A stretch of 64,000 bases of DNA from Sphingomonas sp. RIT328 (GCF_000632225.1 NZ_JFYV01000002.1:1-64000); one strand, 5' to 3'; counted from the first letter of the stretch, positions 9,003-19,201 are shown. Numbers and translations: made by a program. Notes: generated by a model not told the origin, from the letters alone.

Positions 9003-10973
9003 TCAGTTGCCGGCGGCGCCGGCGCCATTGCCGGCGAGGTCGGCGCGCAGGCGGGCGAGCGCCGCCGCGTCGGTCTTGACGCCGACCGCATTGCGCACCG
9101 CGCGGGCGAATTGCTCGGCATATTCGCGACCGACGAGGCGGGCGATGCTGCCGCGCGCACCGCTGATCGCGGCGGGCGTGCCGCGCGCGTCGCCCGGCAC
9201 GATCGTGTCGAGCTTGACGATCAGCCAGCCGGCATTGTTCGGCGCCTCGAGCAGCTTGGCATTGCCCTTGGCCATCGAGAAGAGCAGCGCGAGCGGCGGC
9301 TGGACGTTGCCCTGCGCCGCGGCGAGCTGCGCGCGGCTGGCGCCGGCGGTCTGCACCGGGGGCAGCGGCCGACCGGCGGTCGCCATCGCCTGGGCGAGCG
9401 GCGTGCCCTTGTTGACTTTGGCGAGGATATCGGCGGCGAGCTTGCGCGCGGCGGCGCGAGCGCGGTCGGCGGTGAGGTCGGCGACGACCTGCGCCTTGAC
9501 CTGCGTCAGCGGGCGCGGCGCGGCGGCGACGACGCGGCCGAGCGCGACCAGCGCGAAGGCGCCGTCCTGACCGACCGGCACGAGCTGCGGTGCGTCGCCC
9601 TCCGACATCTGGAAGGCGGCCGAGACGATCGGCGCGATCGTCGGGTCAGACTGCGCCGCGGGCGCGTCGGGGTTTTGGCCGTTAGCGAGCAGCGGCGGCG
9701 TCGTCTGCGTGGCCAGCTTCTGATCGGCGACCGCCTCGTCGAAGGTCGCGCTGTTGCCGAGCGCGCTGTCTAGCGAGTCGCGGGTGCTAGACAATGCCTG
9801 TTGCAGCTTGCGCTTCGACACTTCGGCCAGCAACTCGGGACGCGCCTGTTCGAGCGTCTTGCCGGCGACCTGCTCGACCTTGTCGATCCGCGCGACGACC
9901 CAGCCGAGCGGACCGCGCACCGGCCCGACGACGCCGCCTTGCGGCGCGGCGAAGACGGCGTCGGCCATGGCGGCATTGCCGGCTCCGGCATAGGCCGATT
10001 TGGTGACGCCGGTCTGCACCGCCGGTTCGAGGCCGGCGGCACGGGCCGCGTCGGCGAGGCTGACACCGCCCTTGACCTTGGCGGCGAGTGCATTGGCGCC
10101 GGCCTGATCGGCGACGACGACCTGGCTGATCGTGCGCTTCTCCGCCGCGGCGAAGCGGCTGCGCTGCTGGTTATAGGCGGTGGCGATCTCGGCATCGGTC
10201 GGCACGGCGCGCGCCTTGACCATCTCCGGGGTGACGAGCGCATAGCGGACGATGCGCCGTTCGGGGACGGTGTAGCGCGCGACGTTACGGCGATAATAGG
10301 CCTGCTGCTCGGCATCGGTCGGCGCGGCGCCGGTGTCGACCGCCTTGGCGGGGACGAAGGCGACCTGACCCGAACGCTTCTCCAGCATCAGCGAGGCATA
10401 GGGGATGGCGAGCTTCTCGGGCACCTGCGTCGCGCCCTGCGTCGGCAGCATCAGCTGCTGCGCGATGATGTCGCGCGCGATGTCGGTGCGGACCTGCGCA
10501 TCGGTGAGCCGCTGGTCGGCGAGCAGTCGCTGGTAATTGGCGGGATCGAACTGGCCGTTGGGACCGCGCAGGCCGGGGATGCTGGCGATGACGCCGTCGA
10601 TCGAGCGCTTGCTCACCACCATCTTCTGGTCGTGGCCGAAGGCTTCGAGCGCAAGGCTGTTGATCGTGCGGTCGAGCGTCGACTGCAACCCGCCCTGATC
10701 GAGCAATTGCTGCATCGTCGGCGGCTGCTGGCCCTGCCGCGCCGCCTCCTGCGTCGCCGCCTGCAGCTCGGTCTGGACGCGGTTGCGCAGATCGGCCGCG
10801 GTGATCTTGGTGCCGCCGGCGGTGGCGACGGCATTGCCCGACAGGCTGCCGCCGTTGCCCGCCAGACCGGTGATGTCACCTGCCGCGAACGCCAGCGCGA
10901 TGACGCCGAGAACGATGAAGGTGATGACGACGCCGGCCTTGGAATTGGTGATGCGACGGAAGAAGCTGAGCAT
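9003..10973 (-). CDS. ppiD: PpiD/SurA-type periplasmic peptidyl-prolyl isomerase
   Basis: Membrane-anchored periplasmic folding factor. The 656-residue protein has a short basic N-terminus (FFRRITNSKAG), one transmembrane helix (about 14-34), an N-terminal SurA-like chaperone region rich in Gln and Ala, a PPIC-like domain around residues 270-365 (weakly conserved, so isomerase activity is uncertain), and a long C-terminal part. Divergent from tpiA across 109 bp and directly upstream of trpE. The gene symbol is by domain architecture and anchor. Confidence 0.88.
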   Translation of the reverse strand: MLSFFRRITNSKAGVVITFIVLGVIALAFAAGDITGLAGNGGSLSGNAVATAGGTKITAADLRNRVQTELQAATQEAARQGQQPPTMQQLLDQGGLQSTLDRTINSLALEAFGHDQKMVVSKRSIDGVIASIPGLRGPNGQFDPANYQRLLADQRLTDAQVRTDIARDIIAQQLMLPTQGATQVPEKLAIPYASLMLEKRSGQVAFVPAKAVDTGAAPTDAEQQAYYRRNVARYTVPERRIVRYALVTPEMVKARAVPTDAEIATAYNQQRSRFAAAEKRTISQVVVADQAGANALAAKVKGGVSLADAARAAGLEPAVQTGVTKSAYAGAGNAAMADAVFAAPQGGVVGPVRGPLGWVVARIDKVEQVAGKTLEQARPELLAEVSKRKLQQALSSTRDSLDSALGNSATFDEAVADQKLATQTTPPLLANGQNPDAPAAQSDPTIAPIVSAAFQMSEGDAPQLVPVGQDGAFALVALGRVVAAAPRPLTQVKAQVVADLTADRARAAARKLAADILAKVNKGTPLAQAMATAGRPLPPVQTAGASRAQLAAAQGNVQPPLALLFSMAKGNAKLLEAPNNAGWLIVKLDTIVPGDARGTPAAISGARGSIARLVGREYAEQFARAVRNAVGVKTDAAALARLRADLAGNGAGAAGN

Positions 10974-11082
10974 GGAAGGCCGATCGTCCCTTTGGAATTG
11001 CCTGCGTCTTTAGGGGGGCAGTGGCTTGCCATCAAGCGCGGGGGCGGGCAGGGTTTGTTGAACACGTATAACAGGAGGTCGG

Positions 11083-11829
11083 ATGACGCGGCGCAAGCTG
11101 GTGGCGGGCAATTGGAAGATGAACGGGTCGCGCGCCGCGCTCGCGGAGCTGGACGGCATTGCCGCGGCGGCGGCGGCCGCGCCCAATGTCGACGTGATGG
11201 TCGCGGTGCCCTTCACGCTGATCGCTCCCGCGGCGGACCGCGCGCCGACGCTGTCGATCGGGGCGGAGGACGTGCACGAGGCAGACAGCGGCGCGCATAC
11301 CGGCTGCGTCTCGGCGGCGATGGTCAAGGAGGCGGGGGCGCGCTTCACCCTCGTCGGCCACAGCGAGCGGCGGATGGACCAGGGCGAGACCAGCCACGAC
11401 GCCTGGGCCAAGGCGGCGGCGGCCCGGCGTCAGGGGCTGCACGTCATCTCCTGCTGCGGCGAGACCGAGGCGGAGCGCGACGCCGACCGCGCCGAGCGCG
11501 TCGTCCAGGCGCAGATCGAGAAATCGGTGCCCGACAATGCCGACGGCAGCTGGTTCACGCTCGCCTATGAACCGCGCTGGGCGATCGGCACCGGCCGCAC
11601 GCCGACGCTCGAACAGATCGCGGCGATCCACGCGATCGCACGCGCCAAGCTGCGCACGCTGATCGGCGATGCCGCCGATGGCGTGCGCATCCTCTACGGC
11701 GGTTCGGTGACCGGCGACAATGCCGCGACCATTCTCGCCTGCGACAATGTCGACGGCGCGCTGGTCGGCGGCGCGAGCCTGACCGCGGCCAAGTTCGTGC
11801 CGATCATCACCGCCGCCGCCGCACTCTGA
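11083..11829 (+). CDS. tpiA: Triosephosphate isomerase
   Basis: Interconverts dihydroxyacetone phosphate and glyceraldehyde 3-phosphate in glycolysis/gluconeogenesis. The 248-residue TIM barrel has Lys12 (GNWKMNG), His93 (VGHSERR), Glu163 (AYEPRWAIGTG) and the phosphate-binding GGSVTGDN. ATG follows an AGGAGG Shine-Dalgarno. Divergent from ppiD. Confidence 0.98.
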   Translation: MTRRKLVAGNWKMNGSRAALAELDGIAAAAAAAPNVDVMVAVPFTLIAPAADRAPTLSIGAEDVHEADSGAHTGCVSAAMVKEAGARFTLVGHSERRMDQGETSHDAWAKAAAARRQGLHVISCCGETEAERDADRAERVVQAQIEKSVPDNADGSWFTLAYEPRWAIGTGRTPTLEQIAAIHAIARAKLRTLIGDAADGVRILYGGSVTGDNAATILACDNVDGALVGGASLTAAKFVPIITAAAAL

Positions 11830-11894
11830 GGGGCTGGGGCGGGCACTAAATCCCGGTCAGCGTTGCGAAATGTTGGGGGCGCCATCATCTCTCG

Positions 11895-12638
11895 ATGGTG
11901 ATCGCTCCGGCCCCCTTGAAAGACCGCCTCGGCGCCGCGGCCCTGACCGCAGTGATCGTCGCGGCGCTCGGCTATGCGCTGCTGGCCGGCCTCGCCTTTC
12001 GCGGCGGCGGCGGCGCGGTGGCGGACTCGCTCGCCACCTTCACCGTCGCGCCGCCGCCGCCACCGCCCGAGCGGACCGTGCCGCCGCCCAGGCCGGTGCA
12101 CCGCGCGAGCGGGCGGGCCTCGCCGCCCAACCTTCGCGCCAAGGCGACGGAGGTGGTCGCGCCGATCCCGGTGATCGCGCTCGCGCCGCCGCCGCCGATC
12201 ATCGTCGCGCCGCTCGCCAATATCGGCGCCGACACCCATTCGGGCGCCTCGGATCGCGCCGGACCGGGCACCGGCGCGGGCGGCGTCGGCGACGGCAATG
12301 GCGCGGGCGGTGACGGCGATGGCGACGGCAGCGGCTGGGAGCGGGTGCCGCGGCTGGTCAGCGGCCGGATCAAGGGATCGGACATTCCCGAAGCGATCCT
12401 CGATTCGGGCTTCCGCGGCGTCGTCAGCGTCCGCTTCCGGGTCGAAACCAACGGCCGCGTCACCGGCTGCACGATCGCCCGGTCGAGCGGCAACGCGCTG
12501 ATGGATCAGGTGACCTGCGCGGCGATCGAGAAACGCTTCCGCTACGATCCGTGGCGCGATGCGGCGGGGCGTCCGGTCCGCTCGACGGTGCTGCGCGACC
12601 AGCAATGGGATATCGATCCGCCGGCTGAGGATCGGTAA
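11895..12638 (+). CDS. TonB-like energy transducer
   Basis: 247 residues: cytoplasmic stub, one transmembrane helix (about 12-34), a Pro-rich periplasmic segment (48-78 and 97-109), a Gly/Asp-rich low-complexity stretch (125-150) and a TonB C-terminal domain (about 165-240) with GVVSVRFRVETNGRVTGC. By family it would couple the ExbBD proton-motive complex to TonB-dependent receptors such as the one at the end of the window. ExbB/ExbD are not adjacent, so it may be an accessory TonB. Confidence 0.85.
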   Translation: MVIAPAPLKDRLGAAALTAVIVAALGYALLAGLAFRGGGGAVADSLATFTVAPPPPPPERTVPPPRPVHRASGRASPPNLRAKATEVVAPIPVIALAPPPPIIVAPLANIGADTHSGASDRAGPGTGAGGVGDGNGAGGDGDGDGSGWERVPRLVSGRIKGSDIPEAILDSGFRGVVSVRFRVETNGRVTGCTIARSSGNALMDQVTCAAIEKRFRYDPWRDAAGRPVRSTVLRDQQWDIDPPAEDR

Positions 12639-12693
12639 GTCTGCCGGCTCGATGGGGCGCAGCTCCGAGGCTCGGCGCCTGGGGGGACCTGCC

Positions 12694-12836
12694 CTTCGAC
12701 AGGCTCAGGGCGAATGGGGGGCACTCCAGCCGCAAGTCGGACGAGGTACGTGGCCACCCCGCGCGCCGGCGCAGGGCAGACGGACGCTAGGCGCGATCCG
12801 CCACCCCATTATCCGTTCAGGCTGAGCCTGTCGAAG
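12694..12836. repeat. Inverted pair of a CTTCGACAGGCTCAGG-type repeat
   Basis: CTTCGACAGGCTCAGGGCGAA (12694-12714, given here as the plus strand; key core CTTCGACAGGCTCAG) and an inverted copy ending GAGCCTGTCGAAG (12815-12836) face each other across ~100 bp. This motif is a common intergenic repeat in sphingomonad genomes. It occupies the convergent gap between the TonB-like gene and the aminopeptidase, where it may form a long hairpin in both transcripts. Confidence 0.75.
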
Positions 12837-12889
12837 CCCGGCTTGCCCGCAATGCCACGCCGGGAGCGCAAACCCGCAAAGGACCCGCC

Positions 12890-14254
12890 TCAGCGCGTCC
12901 CGTACCGCTGCTTCAGCACCGCGTAGCAGGCGCGCAAGGCATAGGCGTCGCCACCCTTCGGCCGGCCCGGCTTGGCGGAGGGACGCCAGGCGAAGACGTC
13001 CATATGCGCCCAGGCGATGCCCTTGGGGACGAAGCGCCGCAGGAACAGCGCGGCGGTGATCGCGCCGGCGAAGCCGCCGTCCGGCGCGTTGACCATGTCG
13101 GCGATGTCCGAGCTCAGCATCTCGTCATAGCCGTCCCACAAGGGCAGCTGCCACAGCGGATCGTCCTGCGCCACGCCCGCGGCGAGCAGGTCGGCGGCGA
13201 GCACGGCATCGTCGGTGAACAGCGGCGGCAGGTCGGGGCCGAGCGCGACGCGCGCCGCGCCGGTCAGCGTCGCGAAGTCGAGGATCAGCTCGGGCGAGTC
13301 CTCGCCGGCCCGGGCGAGCGCGTCGGCGAGGATCAGCCGTCCCTCGGCATCGGTATTGGTGTTCTCCACCGTCGGCCCGAGCCGGCTGCGCAGCACGTCG
13401 CCGGGGCGGAAGGCGTTGCCGGCGATCGCATTCTCGACCGCGGGGATCAGCAGGTGCAGCCGCACCGGCAGTCGCGCCGCCATCACCAGCCGGGCGAGGG
13501 CCAGCGCATGCGCCGCGCCGCCCATATCCTTCTTCATCAGCCGCATGCCGGCCGAGGGCTTGATGTCGAGCCCGCCGGTGTCGAACACCACGCCCTTGCC
13601 GACCAGCGCGACGCGCGGGTGCGCGGGATCGCCCGAGACGAGTTCGATCAGCCGCGGCGCGCGCTCCTTGACCGCCGCCTGGCCCACCGCATGGATCAGC
13701 GGAAAGCCGCTGGCGAGTGCATCGCCGCGCGTCACCGTCACCGTCGCGCCGTGATCGCGCGCGAGCCGTTCGGCGGCATCCTCCAGCTCGGCGGGGCCGA
13801 GATCGCCCGCGCCGGTATTGACGAGGTCGCGCACCCAGCCGGTCGCCGCGGCGAGCCGCACCGTCTCGTCGATCGCGGCGACGTCATGGGTCAGCAGGAT
13901 GCGCGGCCCCGCCGTTTCGCTGGTGCGATAGCGGTCGAAGCGATATTGGCCGAGCAGCCAGCCGAGCGCGGCGGGGCCGATCGCGCCGTCGACGCGATAG
14001 GTGCCGGTCGGCAGCGCCTCGGCGAGTCGGGCGAGGGTCCAGCTGTCCGTTCTGGAAGCGACGACGACCGCCTGGACATCGTCCTCGGCATAGATGGCGT
14101 GGCCGCCCGCCGCACCGGTGAAGCGCTGTGCGACCAGCGCGGTGCGCACGCGCTGCGGCTGGCGCGCGAGCCACGGCTCGAACGCGTCCGGCGCGAGCAG
14201 GGTGATGGTGCGGGCGGGCTGGCCGCGATCGGGCTGGAGCAGGGCATCGGCCAT
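12890..14254 (-). CDS. M17 leucyl-aminopeptidase family protein
   Basis: Cytosolic dizinc aminopeptidase, 454 residues from ATG 14254 (an upstream TTG at 14260 is less likely). The C-terminal catalytic domain shows GKGVVFDTGGLDIKPS, MKKDMGGAAH and the signature NTDAEGRL, which supply metal ligands and the catalytic Arg/Lys. The N-terminal domain is divergent from PepA. The start follows the upstream hydrolase stop by 2 nt, so the two peptidase-like enzymes form an operon. Confidence 0.92.
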   Translation of the reverse strand: MADALLQPDRGQPARTITLLAPDAFEPWLARQPQRVRTALVAQRFTGAAGGHAIYAEDDVQAVVVASRTDSWTLARLAEALPTGTYRVDGAIGPAALGWLLGQYRFDRYRTSETAGPRILLTHDVAAIDETVRLAAATGWVRDLVNTGAGDLGPAELEDAAERLARDHGATVTVTRGDALASGFPLIHAVGQAAVKERAPRLIELVSGDPAHPRVALVGKGVVFDTGGLDIKPSAGMRLMKKDMGGAAHALALARLVMAARLPVRLHLLIPAVENAIAGNAFRPGDVLRSRLGPTVENTNTDAEGRLILADALARAGEDSPELILDFATLTGAARVALGPDLPPLFTDDAVLAADLLAAGVAQDDPLWQLPLWDGYDEMLSSDIADMVNAPDGGFAGAITAALFLRRFVPKGIAWAHMDVFAWRPSAKPGRPKGGDAYALRACYAVLKQRYGTR

Positions 14255-14256
14255 GG

Positions 14257-15648
14257 TCAATTCACCGGGCTGACGAGGAATTGCTCGTAGCGTTCCGCGC
14301 CGTCGGGTTCGGCGAAGGTGCCGATCGACAGCTTCCGGTCGGGGTAGGTGACGGTGTAGCGGCGCTGGACAAAGCCGCCGCGCAGCCGCTTCGGTCCGGC
14401 GAGCGCGAAGCCGGTCGGCTCGCCCAGCGCCGACAGGCTGGTGCGATAGTCGGCGATCACCTGCGGGGTGAAATAATAAGCGGCATCGGCGGTGAGCAGC
14501 CTCCGGTCGAGTGTGCCGTTGCGCAGCGAATCGAACATCGCGCGGGCGGCGCGGGTCTTCGCCGCCTCGGCTGCGTCGGCGCCGGCGGGCAGGACGACCT
14601 TGGCGATCCCCTGAGCGATCGCGACGAAGGCATCGCCGAAATCGGCATTGGTCAGCACGACGATCGCCGCCTTTTGCTCCGGATAGACGATGTTCTCGGA
14701 CAGGAAGCCGACCGCTTCGCCGCTATGTTCGACGACCGGCTGGCCGTCGTGTTTGGCGAGCGTGACGCCGAAGCCGTAATTGGTCGTGCTGCCGTCGCTG
14801 AGCAGCACCGGCGTCTCCTGCGCTACCCAGTCGTCCGCGGGCAGCAGGCTGCGGTTGATCCGCGCGACGTCCCATTTGGCGAGATCGCCCGCGCTCATCG
14901 ACAGTTCGCCGGCGGCGAACAGCCAGCCCGCCGCGGGCGGCGGCGCGGCGCGCACCGGCCCCAAGGCGTTGCGGTGATAGCCGATCGGGAAGCGGCCGCC
15001 GATCGCCTTGTCCTGATCGATCGCGGTGATTTCGAGCGGCTTGAAGATGCGGCGCTGGAGGAAGGTCATCAGCGGCTCGCCCGCCGCCTTCTCCGCGATC
15101 AGCCCGGCGACGACATAGCCGGTGTTGGAATATTGCCATTGCGTGCCCGGCGCGAAGTCGAGCGGCTTCTTCGCCCAGCGATCGACGATCGCCTGCGGCG
15201 TGGTCGGCGTCTCCATCGCCGGGAAGCTATAGTCCTGCGGCCAGTAATCCTGCAGCCCGGCGGTGTGGCTGAGCAACTGGCGGATGGTGATCCGGTCGCC
15301 ACCGCTGATCCCGGGCAGCCATTTGGCGACGGTGTCGTTCATCGACAGCTTGCCGTCGTCCTCGAGCAGCAGCAGCGCGGCGGCGGTGAATTGCTTGGAG
15401 ATGGAGGCGATCTGATAGGGCGCATCGGTGCGCGCCGGGGTCGAGCCGGCCTGCGTGCCATAGGCCTTGACCAGCACGATCCGCCCGCCACGCACGATCG
15501 CGACCTGCGCCGAGGGCGTGCCGGTCGCGGCGAGCCCGTCGGCGACGACCTTGTCGACCGCGGTCGCCTCGGCGGGAGTGAGCGACTGGGCGAGAGCGGC
15601 AGGCGCGGCGGTGAGCGCCAGCGTGGCGGCGACGGTTCGGAACAGCAT
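14257..15648 (-). CDS. Exported serine hydrolase, class C beta-lactamase family
   Basis: 463 residues with a signal peptide (1-20, AALAQ cleavage). The beta-lactamase-like domain contains the nucleophile motif SISK (IASISKQFTA), the Tyr motif QYSNTGY, and VEHSGEAVG as the third (KTG-equivalent) element. A C-terminal extension (~360-463) is predicted to be a beta-rich domain. Such proteins are usually esterases or D-amino peptidases rather than resistance enzymes; substrate unknown. Co-transcribed with the M17 aminopeptidase. Confidence 0.9.
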   Translation of the reverse strand: MLFRTVAATLALTAAPAALAQSLTPAEATAVDKVVADGLAATGTPSAQVAIVRGGRIVLVKAYGTQAGSTPARTDAPYQIASISKQFTAAALLLLEDDGKLSMNDTVAKWLPGISGGDRITIRQLLSHTAGLQDYWPQDYSFPAMETPTTPQAIVDRWAKKPLDFAPGTQWQYSNTGYVVAGLIAEKAAGEPLMTFLQRRIFKPLEITAIDQDKAIGGRFPIGYHRNALGPVRAAPPPAAGWLFAAGELSMSAGDLAKWDVARINRSLLPADDWVAQETPVLLSDGSTTNYGFGVTLAKHDGQPVVEHSGEAVGFLSENIVYPEQKAAIVVLTNADFGDAFVAIAQGIAKVVLPAGADAAEAAKTRAARAMFDSLRNGTLDRRLLTADAAYYFTPQVIADYRTSLSALGEPTGFALAGPKRLRGGFVQRRYTVTYPDRKLSIGTFAEPDGAERYEQFLVSPVN

Positions 15649-16015
15649 CGTGACTAGCTGCCATATCGGTCGGCGGTCACGAAAGTGAAATCGGTGTCAG
15701 CGACAGGACTCCACCATGTGTTTGTTCGATCGACTTGCTAGCCTCTGGCGAAGTCCGCGGCCGGCGTCGCGGACTTTCTCTCGAAGGCTCGTCCGCGTAC
15801 CGACCGCGTCCGGCTCACGCGAAGGCCCAAGGCCGCGACGGCAATATGGTCATGCGGAGGTGCGGAGGCGCGCAGAAGATGCGTCAGCGCCAGCAGATCT
15901 TCCTCTTGCCTGACGATGATCGGGAGCTCGCCACCAAAATATCGCCGCGCCGCCGCGTGAACCCACCTCTTCGCGTCACGCGGGCATCTTGGAACGCGCG
16001 AACTTCCGCCAGCCG
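15649..16015. other. 367-bp gap with one strong hairpin, no convincing gene
   Basis: Lies between the serine hydrolase start and the rimO 3' end, both on the minus strand. A perfect 9-bp stem (AAGTCCGCG 15751-15759, CGCGGACTT 15768-15776, 8-nt loop) is followed on the plus strand by TCTCTCG, so it is terminator-like only in that direction. Short plus-strand frames here lack Shine-Dalgarno sites and family resemblance. Confidence 0.5.
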
Positions 16016-17341
16016 CTACGCCGGCACGCCGTACAGATCATGTTCGTCGGCATCCTCGATCGCGACGGGCACGATGTCGCCGACCGAAAGGTGCGCGGCA
16101 TCGCGCAGGAAGACCTGGCCGTCGATCTCGGGCGCGTCGGTTTGGCTGCGGCCGGTCGCGCCCTCGTCGCCGACCTCGTCGATGATGACGGGCAGCGTGC
16201 GGCCGATCTTGGCGGCGAGCTTGGCGGCGCTGATCGCGGCGGTCTTCGCCATGATCCGCTGATAGCGCTCCTCCTTGACCGCCTCGGGCACCGGATCGGG
16301 CAGCAGGTTGGCGGCGGCGCCCTCGACGGGTTCGAAGCGGAACGCGCCGACCCGGTCGAGCTGCGCCTCGTCGAGCCAGTCGAGCAGATACTGGAAATCC
16401 GCCTCGGTCTCGCCGGGGAAGCCGACGACGAAGGTCGAGCGGATCGCGATGTCGGGGCAGATCGCGCGCCACTGGTGGATGCGGCTGAGCACCTTGGCGT
16501 CGTTGCCCGGGCGCTTCATCGCTTTCAGGACCGACGGCGCGGCATGCTGGAACGGGATGTCGAGATAGGGGAGCACCAGCCCGTCGGCCATCAGCGGGAT
16601 GACCTGATCGACGTGCGGATAGGGATAGACGTAATGCAGCCGCACCCAGGGCGCGATCTTGCCGAGTTCGCGCGCGAGGTCGGTCATGTGCGGCACGACC
16701 TCCTGCCCCTTCCACAGCCGCGGCTCCTTGCGGATGTCGATGCCATAGGCGCTGGTATCCTGGCTGATCACCAGCAGTTCGCGCGTCCCCGCCGCGACCA
16801 GCTTTTCCGCCTCGCGCAGGATCGCGTCGGGGCGGCGGCTGACGAGATCGCCGCGCAGGCTGGGGATGATGCAGAAGGAGCAACGGTGGTTGCAGCCTTC
16901 CGAAATCTTCAGATAGCTATAGTGGCGCGGCGTCAGCTTGAGCCCGGCATCGGGGATCAGATCGATATAGGGCGACAGGTTGGCGGGGGCGGCATCATGC
17001 ACCGCCTCGACCACCTGCTCATATTGATGCGCGCCAGTGACCGCGAGCACCTGCGGGAAGCGCGCGCGGATGACCTCCGCCTCCTTGCCCATGCAGCCGG
17101 TGACGATGACGCGGCCGTTCTCGGCGATCGCCTCGCCGATCGCCTCAAGGCTTTCCTCCTTCGCCGAATCGAGAAAGCCGCAGGTGTTGACCAGCACGAC
17201 GTCGGCGCCGGCATAGTCGGCGGACATCTGATAGCCGTCGGCGCGCAGCTGGGTGAGGATACGTTCGCTGTCGACCAAATTCTTGGGACAGCCGAGCGAC
17301 ACCATGCCGACGCGCGGCGGAGAGGGGAGACGAGTTGCCAT
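16016..17341 (-). CDS. rimO: Ribosomal protein uS12 methylthiotransferase
   Basis: Radical-SAM enzyme that methylthiolates the conserved Asp of ribosomal protein uS12. Start at ATG 17341 ([20 protein letters not shown]); the longer frame upstream is not family-like. 441 residues: UPF0004 domain with Cys18, Cys54 and Cys83 for one 4Fe-4S cluster, radical-SAM motif Cys150-x3-Cys154-x2-Cys157 (GCNHRCSFC), and a C-terminal TRAM domain. LGCPKN and the NTCGF motif separate it from MiaB. Divergent from anmK. Confidence 0.96.
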   Translation of the reverse strand: MATRLPSPPRVGMVSLGCPKNLVDSERILTQLRADGYQMSADYAGADVVLVNTCGFLDSAKEESLEAIGEAIAENGRVIVTGCMGKEAEVIRARFPQVLAVTGAHQYEQVVEAVHDAAPANLSPYIDLIPDAGLKLTPRHYSYLKISEGCNHRCSFCIIPSLRGDLVSRRPDAILREAEKLVAAGTRELLVISQDTSAYGIDIRKEPRLWKGQEVVPHMTDLARELGKIAPWVRLHYVYPYPHVDQVIPLMADGLVLPYLDIPFQHAAPSVLKAMKRPGNDAKVLSRIHQWRAICPDIAIRSTFVVGFPGETEADFQYLLDWLDEAQLDRVGAFRFEPVEGAAANLLPDPVPEAVKEERYQRIMAKTAAISAAKLAAKIGRTLPVIIDEVGDEGATGRSQTDAPEIDGQVFLRDAAHLSVGDIVPVAIEDADEHDLYGVPA

Positions 17342-17477
17342 GAGAGACCCGTCTATAGCGCTTCCGTCGCGAATTTTCCAGACGGTGCCTTGGGACGTGC
17401 GGTTCGTCGCATCGGCGGGTCCGCGTCGCTCGACAGCGGCGGGGGCAGGCGGCACAGCGGCGTGACGGGAGGGCCAT

Positions 17478-18563
17478 ATGCTGGCGATAGGCTTGATGTC
17501 GGGAACGTCGCTCGACGGGATCGACGCTGCGTTGATCGAAACGGACGGCGAGGGGATGGTGCGTCCGATCGCCTTCCGCGGCGAAGCTTATTCGGATGCG
17601 GCGCGCGCGCAGCTCGCCGCGGCGACGACGCTGGCGCTGACCTTCGACCGGCCGCGCGCCAGCCCCGATCTGGTCGCGGCGGGCGAGCTGATCGACCGTA
17701 CCCACGCCTTCGCGGTGCACAAGCTGCTGCGCGAGGCGGGGGTCGAGGCGGCGGCGGTCGAGGTAATCGGCTATCACGGCCAGACGGTCGCACACCGCCC
17801 CGATCGCGGCTGGACGTGGCAGGTCGGCGACGGCGCGGTGCTCGCCCGCGCGACCGGGATCACCGTGGTCAGCGACTTCCGCAGCGCCGACGTCGCGGCG
17901 GGCGGGCAGGGCGCGCCGCTGCTGCCGGTCTATCACGCCGCCCTGGTCGCGGCGCTGGAGCGGCCGGTGGCGGTGCTCAATCTCGGCGGGGTCGGCAATA
18001 TCACCTATGTCGGCGCGGACGGCGCGCTGGTCGCCTTCGACACCGGTCCGGCGAACGGCCTGATCGACAGCTGGGTCGAGGCGGAGACGGGCGCGCGCTT
18101 CGACGCCGACGGCGCGCTCGCTGCGGCGGGGCGGGGCGACGAAGCGGTGCTGACCGGCATGCTCGATCACCCCTTCTTCGATCTCGCCCCGCCCAAGAGC
18201 CTCGACCGCAACGACTTCACCATCCAGCCGGCGCGCGGCCTGGCGGCGGCGGACGGGGCGGCGACGCTGACCGCCTTTACCGCGGCGAGCGTCACCGAGG
18301 CGATCGACCGGCTGCCGGCGCGGCCGAAGCGGCTGATCGTCGCGGGCGGCGGGCGGCACAATCCGGTGCTGCTGCGGATGATCGGCGACCGCTGCGGGCT
18401 TCGGCCGGAGCCGAGCGATGCGCTCGGCTGGAACGGCGATGCGATGGAGGCGGAAGGCTTTGCCTATATGGCGGTGCGGACGCTGCGCGGATTGCCGATC
18501 AGCTTCCCCGGCACGACCGGTGCCGCCGCACCGCTGGCGGGTGGCGTGATCAGCCGGCCGTGA
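17478..18563 (+). CDS. anmK: Anhydro-N-acetylmuramic acid kinase
   Basis: Cleaves and phosphorylates 1,6-anhydro-MurNAc released from peptidoglycan turnover, giving MurNAc-6-phosphate. 361 residues; ATG after GGAGGG. The N-terminal ATP motif [27 protein letters not shown] and [10 protein letters not shown] are diagnostic. It is the first recycling enzyme of a route whose later steps (amgK, murU) are 20 kb away in the same window. Confidence 0.97.
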   Translation: MLAIGLMSGTSLDGIDAALIETDGEGMVRPIAFRGEAYSDAARAQLAAATTLALTFDRPRASPDLVAAGELIDRTHAFAVHKLLREAGVEAAAVEVIGYHGQTVAHRPDRGWTWQVGDGAVLARATGITVVSDFRSADVAAGGQGAPLLPVYHAALVAALERPVAVLNLGGVGNITYVGADGALVAFDTGPANGLIDSWVEAETGARFDADGALAAAGRGDEAVLTGMLDHPFFDLAPPKSLDRNDFTIQPARGLAAADGAATLTAFTAASVTEAIDRLPARPKRLIVAGGGRHNPVLLRMIGDRCGLRPEPSDALGWNGDAMEAEGFAYMAVRTLRGLPISFPGTTGAAAPLAGGVISRP

Positions 18564-18566
18564 CCC

Positions 18567-18812
18567 TCATTCGTGCGTCAGGCGCGGTTGTACGCTGACC
18601 GGGCGCGGGCACCCGTCGACCTGGCGCAGCACGGTATAGATGGGTTTGGCGGGAGGCAGGTCGCCGAGCTTGTGGAGACCGGGCGTGGTCGCTCCCGCGA
18701 TCCGGCGCACCTGCGGCTGCTCGCATCGCGACGCCGGCGGCTTGGGCTTCGGCGACGGCTGCCCCAGCGTGACAGCCGGTACGAGAGCGATGAGCAACAT
18801 CATCACGGACAT
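18567..18812 (-). CDS. Small exported protein of unknown function
   Basis: 81 residues with a signal peptide (MSVMMLLIALVPAVTLGQ) then a Pro/Lys-rich stretch (PSPKPKPPAS) and two Cys (CEQP, GCPRP) that could pair in the periplasm. Ends 3 bp from the anmK stop in convergent orientation. Codon use is like neighbouring genes. No family recognised. Confidence 0.6.
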   Translation of the reverse strand: MSVMMLLIALVPAVTLGQPSPKPKPPASRCEQPQVRRIAGATTPGLHKLGDLPPAKPIYTVLRQVDGCPRPVSVQPRLTHE

Positions 18813-18866
18813 GATCGGTCTCCCCTCTGGACCCTCTTTATCGCAGACGTCTTGGCCCCGCCAGCG

Positions 18867-19151
18867 TCAGGCGAGCGGCGCGGTCCCATGGTCGTGGCGA
18901 TAGGGGTTGAAGGGCCGGGGGTAGCCATGGGCATGGCCCAGCGCCCGATAGGTCGACACCGCGTGCGGCAGCAGGATCGAGCCATGATGGCCGAGGGCAT
19001 GCAGCCCGAGCCTTTTGGGGGCGGTGAGCGGTCGCAGCCCGTGCTGTTCCCGAATGTGCGCCAGACCATAAGCCGACCGCGCCCGATGCGAGGCGCCGCT
19101 CGCCTTGGTCGGGCCGGAGATCGCAGCAACGCCATAGGACGGATCACGCAT
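18867..19151 (-). CDS. Small His-rich protein of unknown function
   Basis: 94 residues from ATG 19151, chosen over an ATG 6 nt upstream because GGAG lies 7 nt before it. The product is basic and unusually rich in His (about a dozen, in GHHG, GHAHG and RHDHG patches) with many Gly, Tyr and Pro. No signal peptide or membrane helix. GC-rich third positions and the strong Shine-Dalgarno argue it is real; function unknown, metal binding is only a guess. Confidence 0.6.
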   Translation of the reverse strand: MRDPSYGVAAISGPTKASGASHRARSAYGLAHIREQHGLRPLTAPKRLGLHALGHHGSILLPHAVSTYRALGHAHGYPRPFNPYRHDHGTAPLA

Positions 19152-19201
19152 GACCATTCTCCCGCTGTTGCTTCTTTATAGCAAGAGCGGCGCGGGAAAG
19201 G

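Noticed and set aside
12700..12757. Small frames encoding PFALSLSKG and PEPVEG-like peptides
   Set aside because: These are translations of a dispersed intergenic repeat, not genes.
15716..15913. Plus-strand ORF beginning MCLFDRLASLW
   Set aside because: No Shine-Dalgarno, Arg-rich drift after 15 residues, and a perfect hairpin inside it.
15989..18598. An 869-codon plus-strand frame across rimO and anmK
   Set aside because: Crosses two well-supported genes in the wrong frame; composition is that of antisense rimO followed by out-of-frame anmK.
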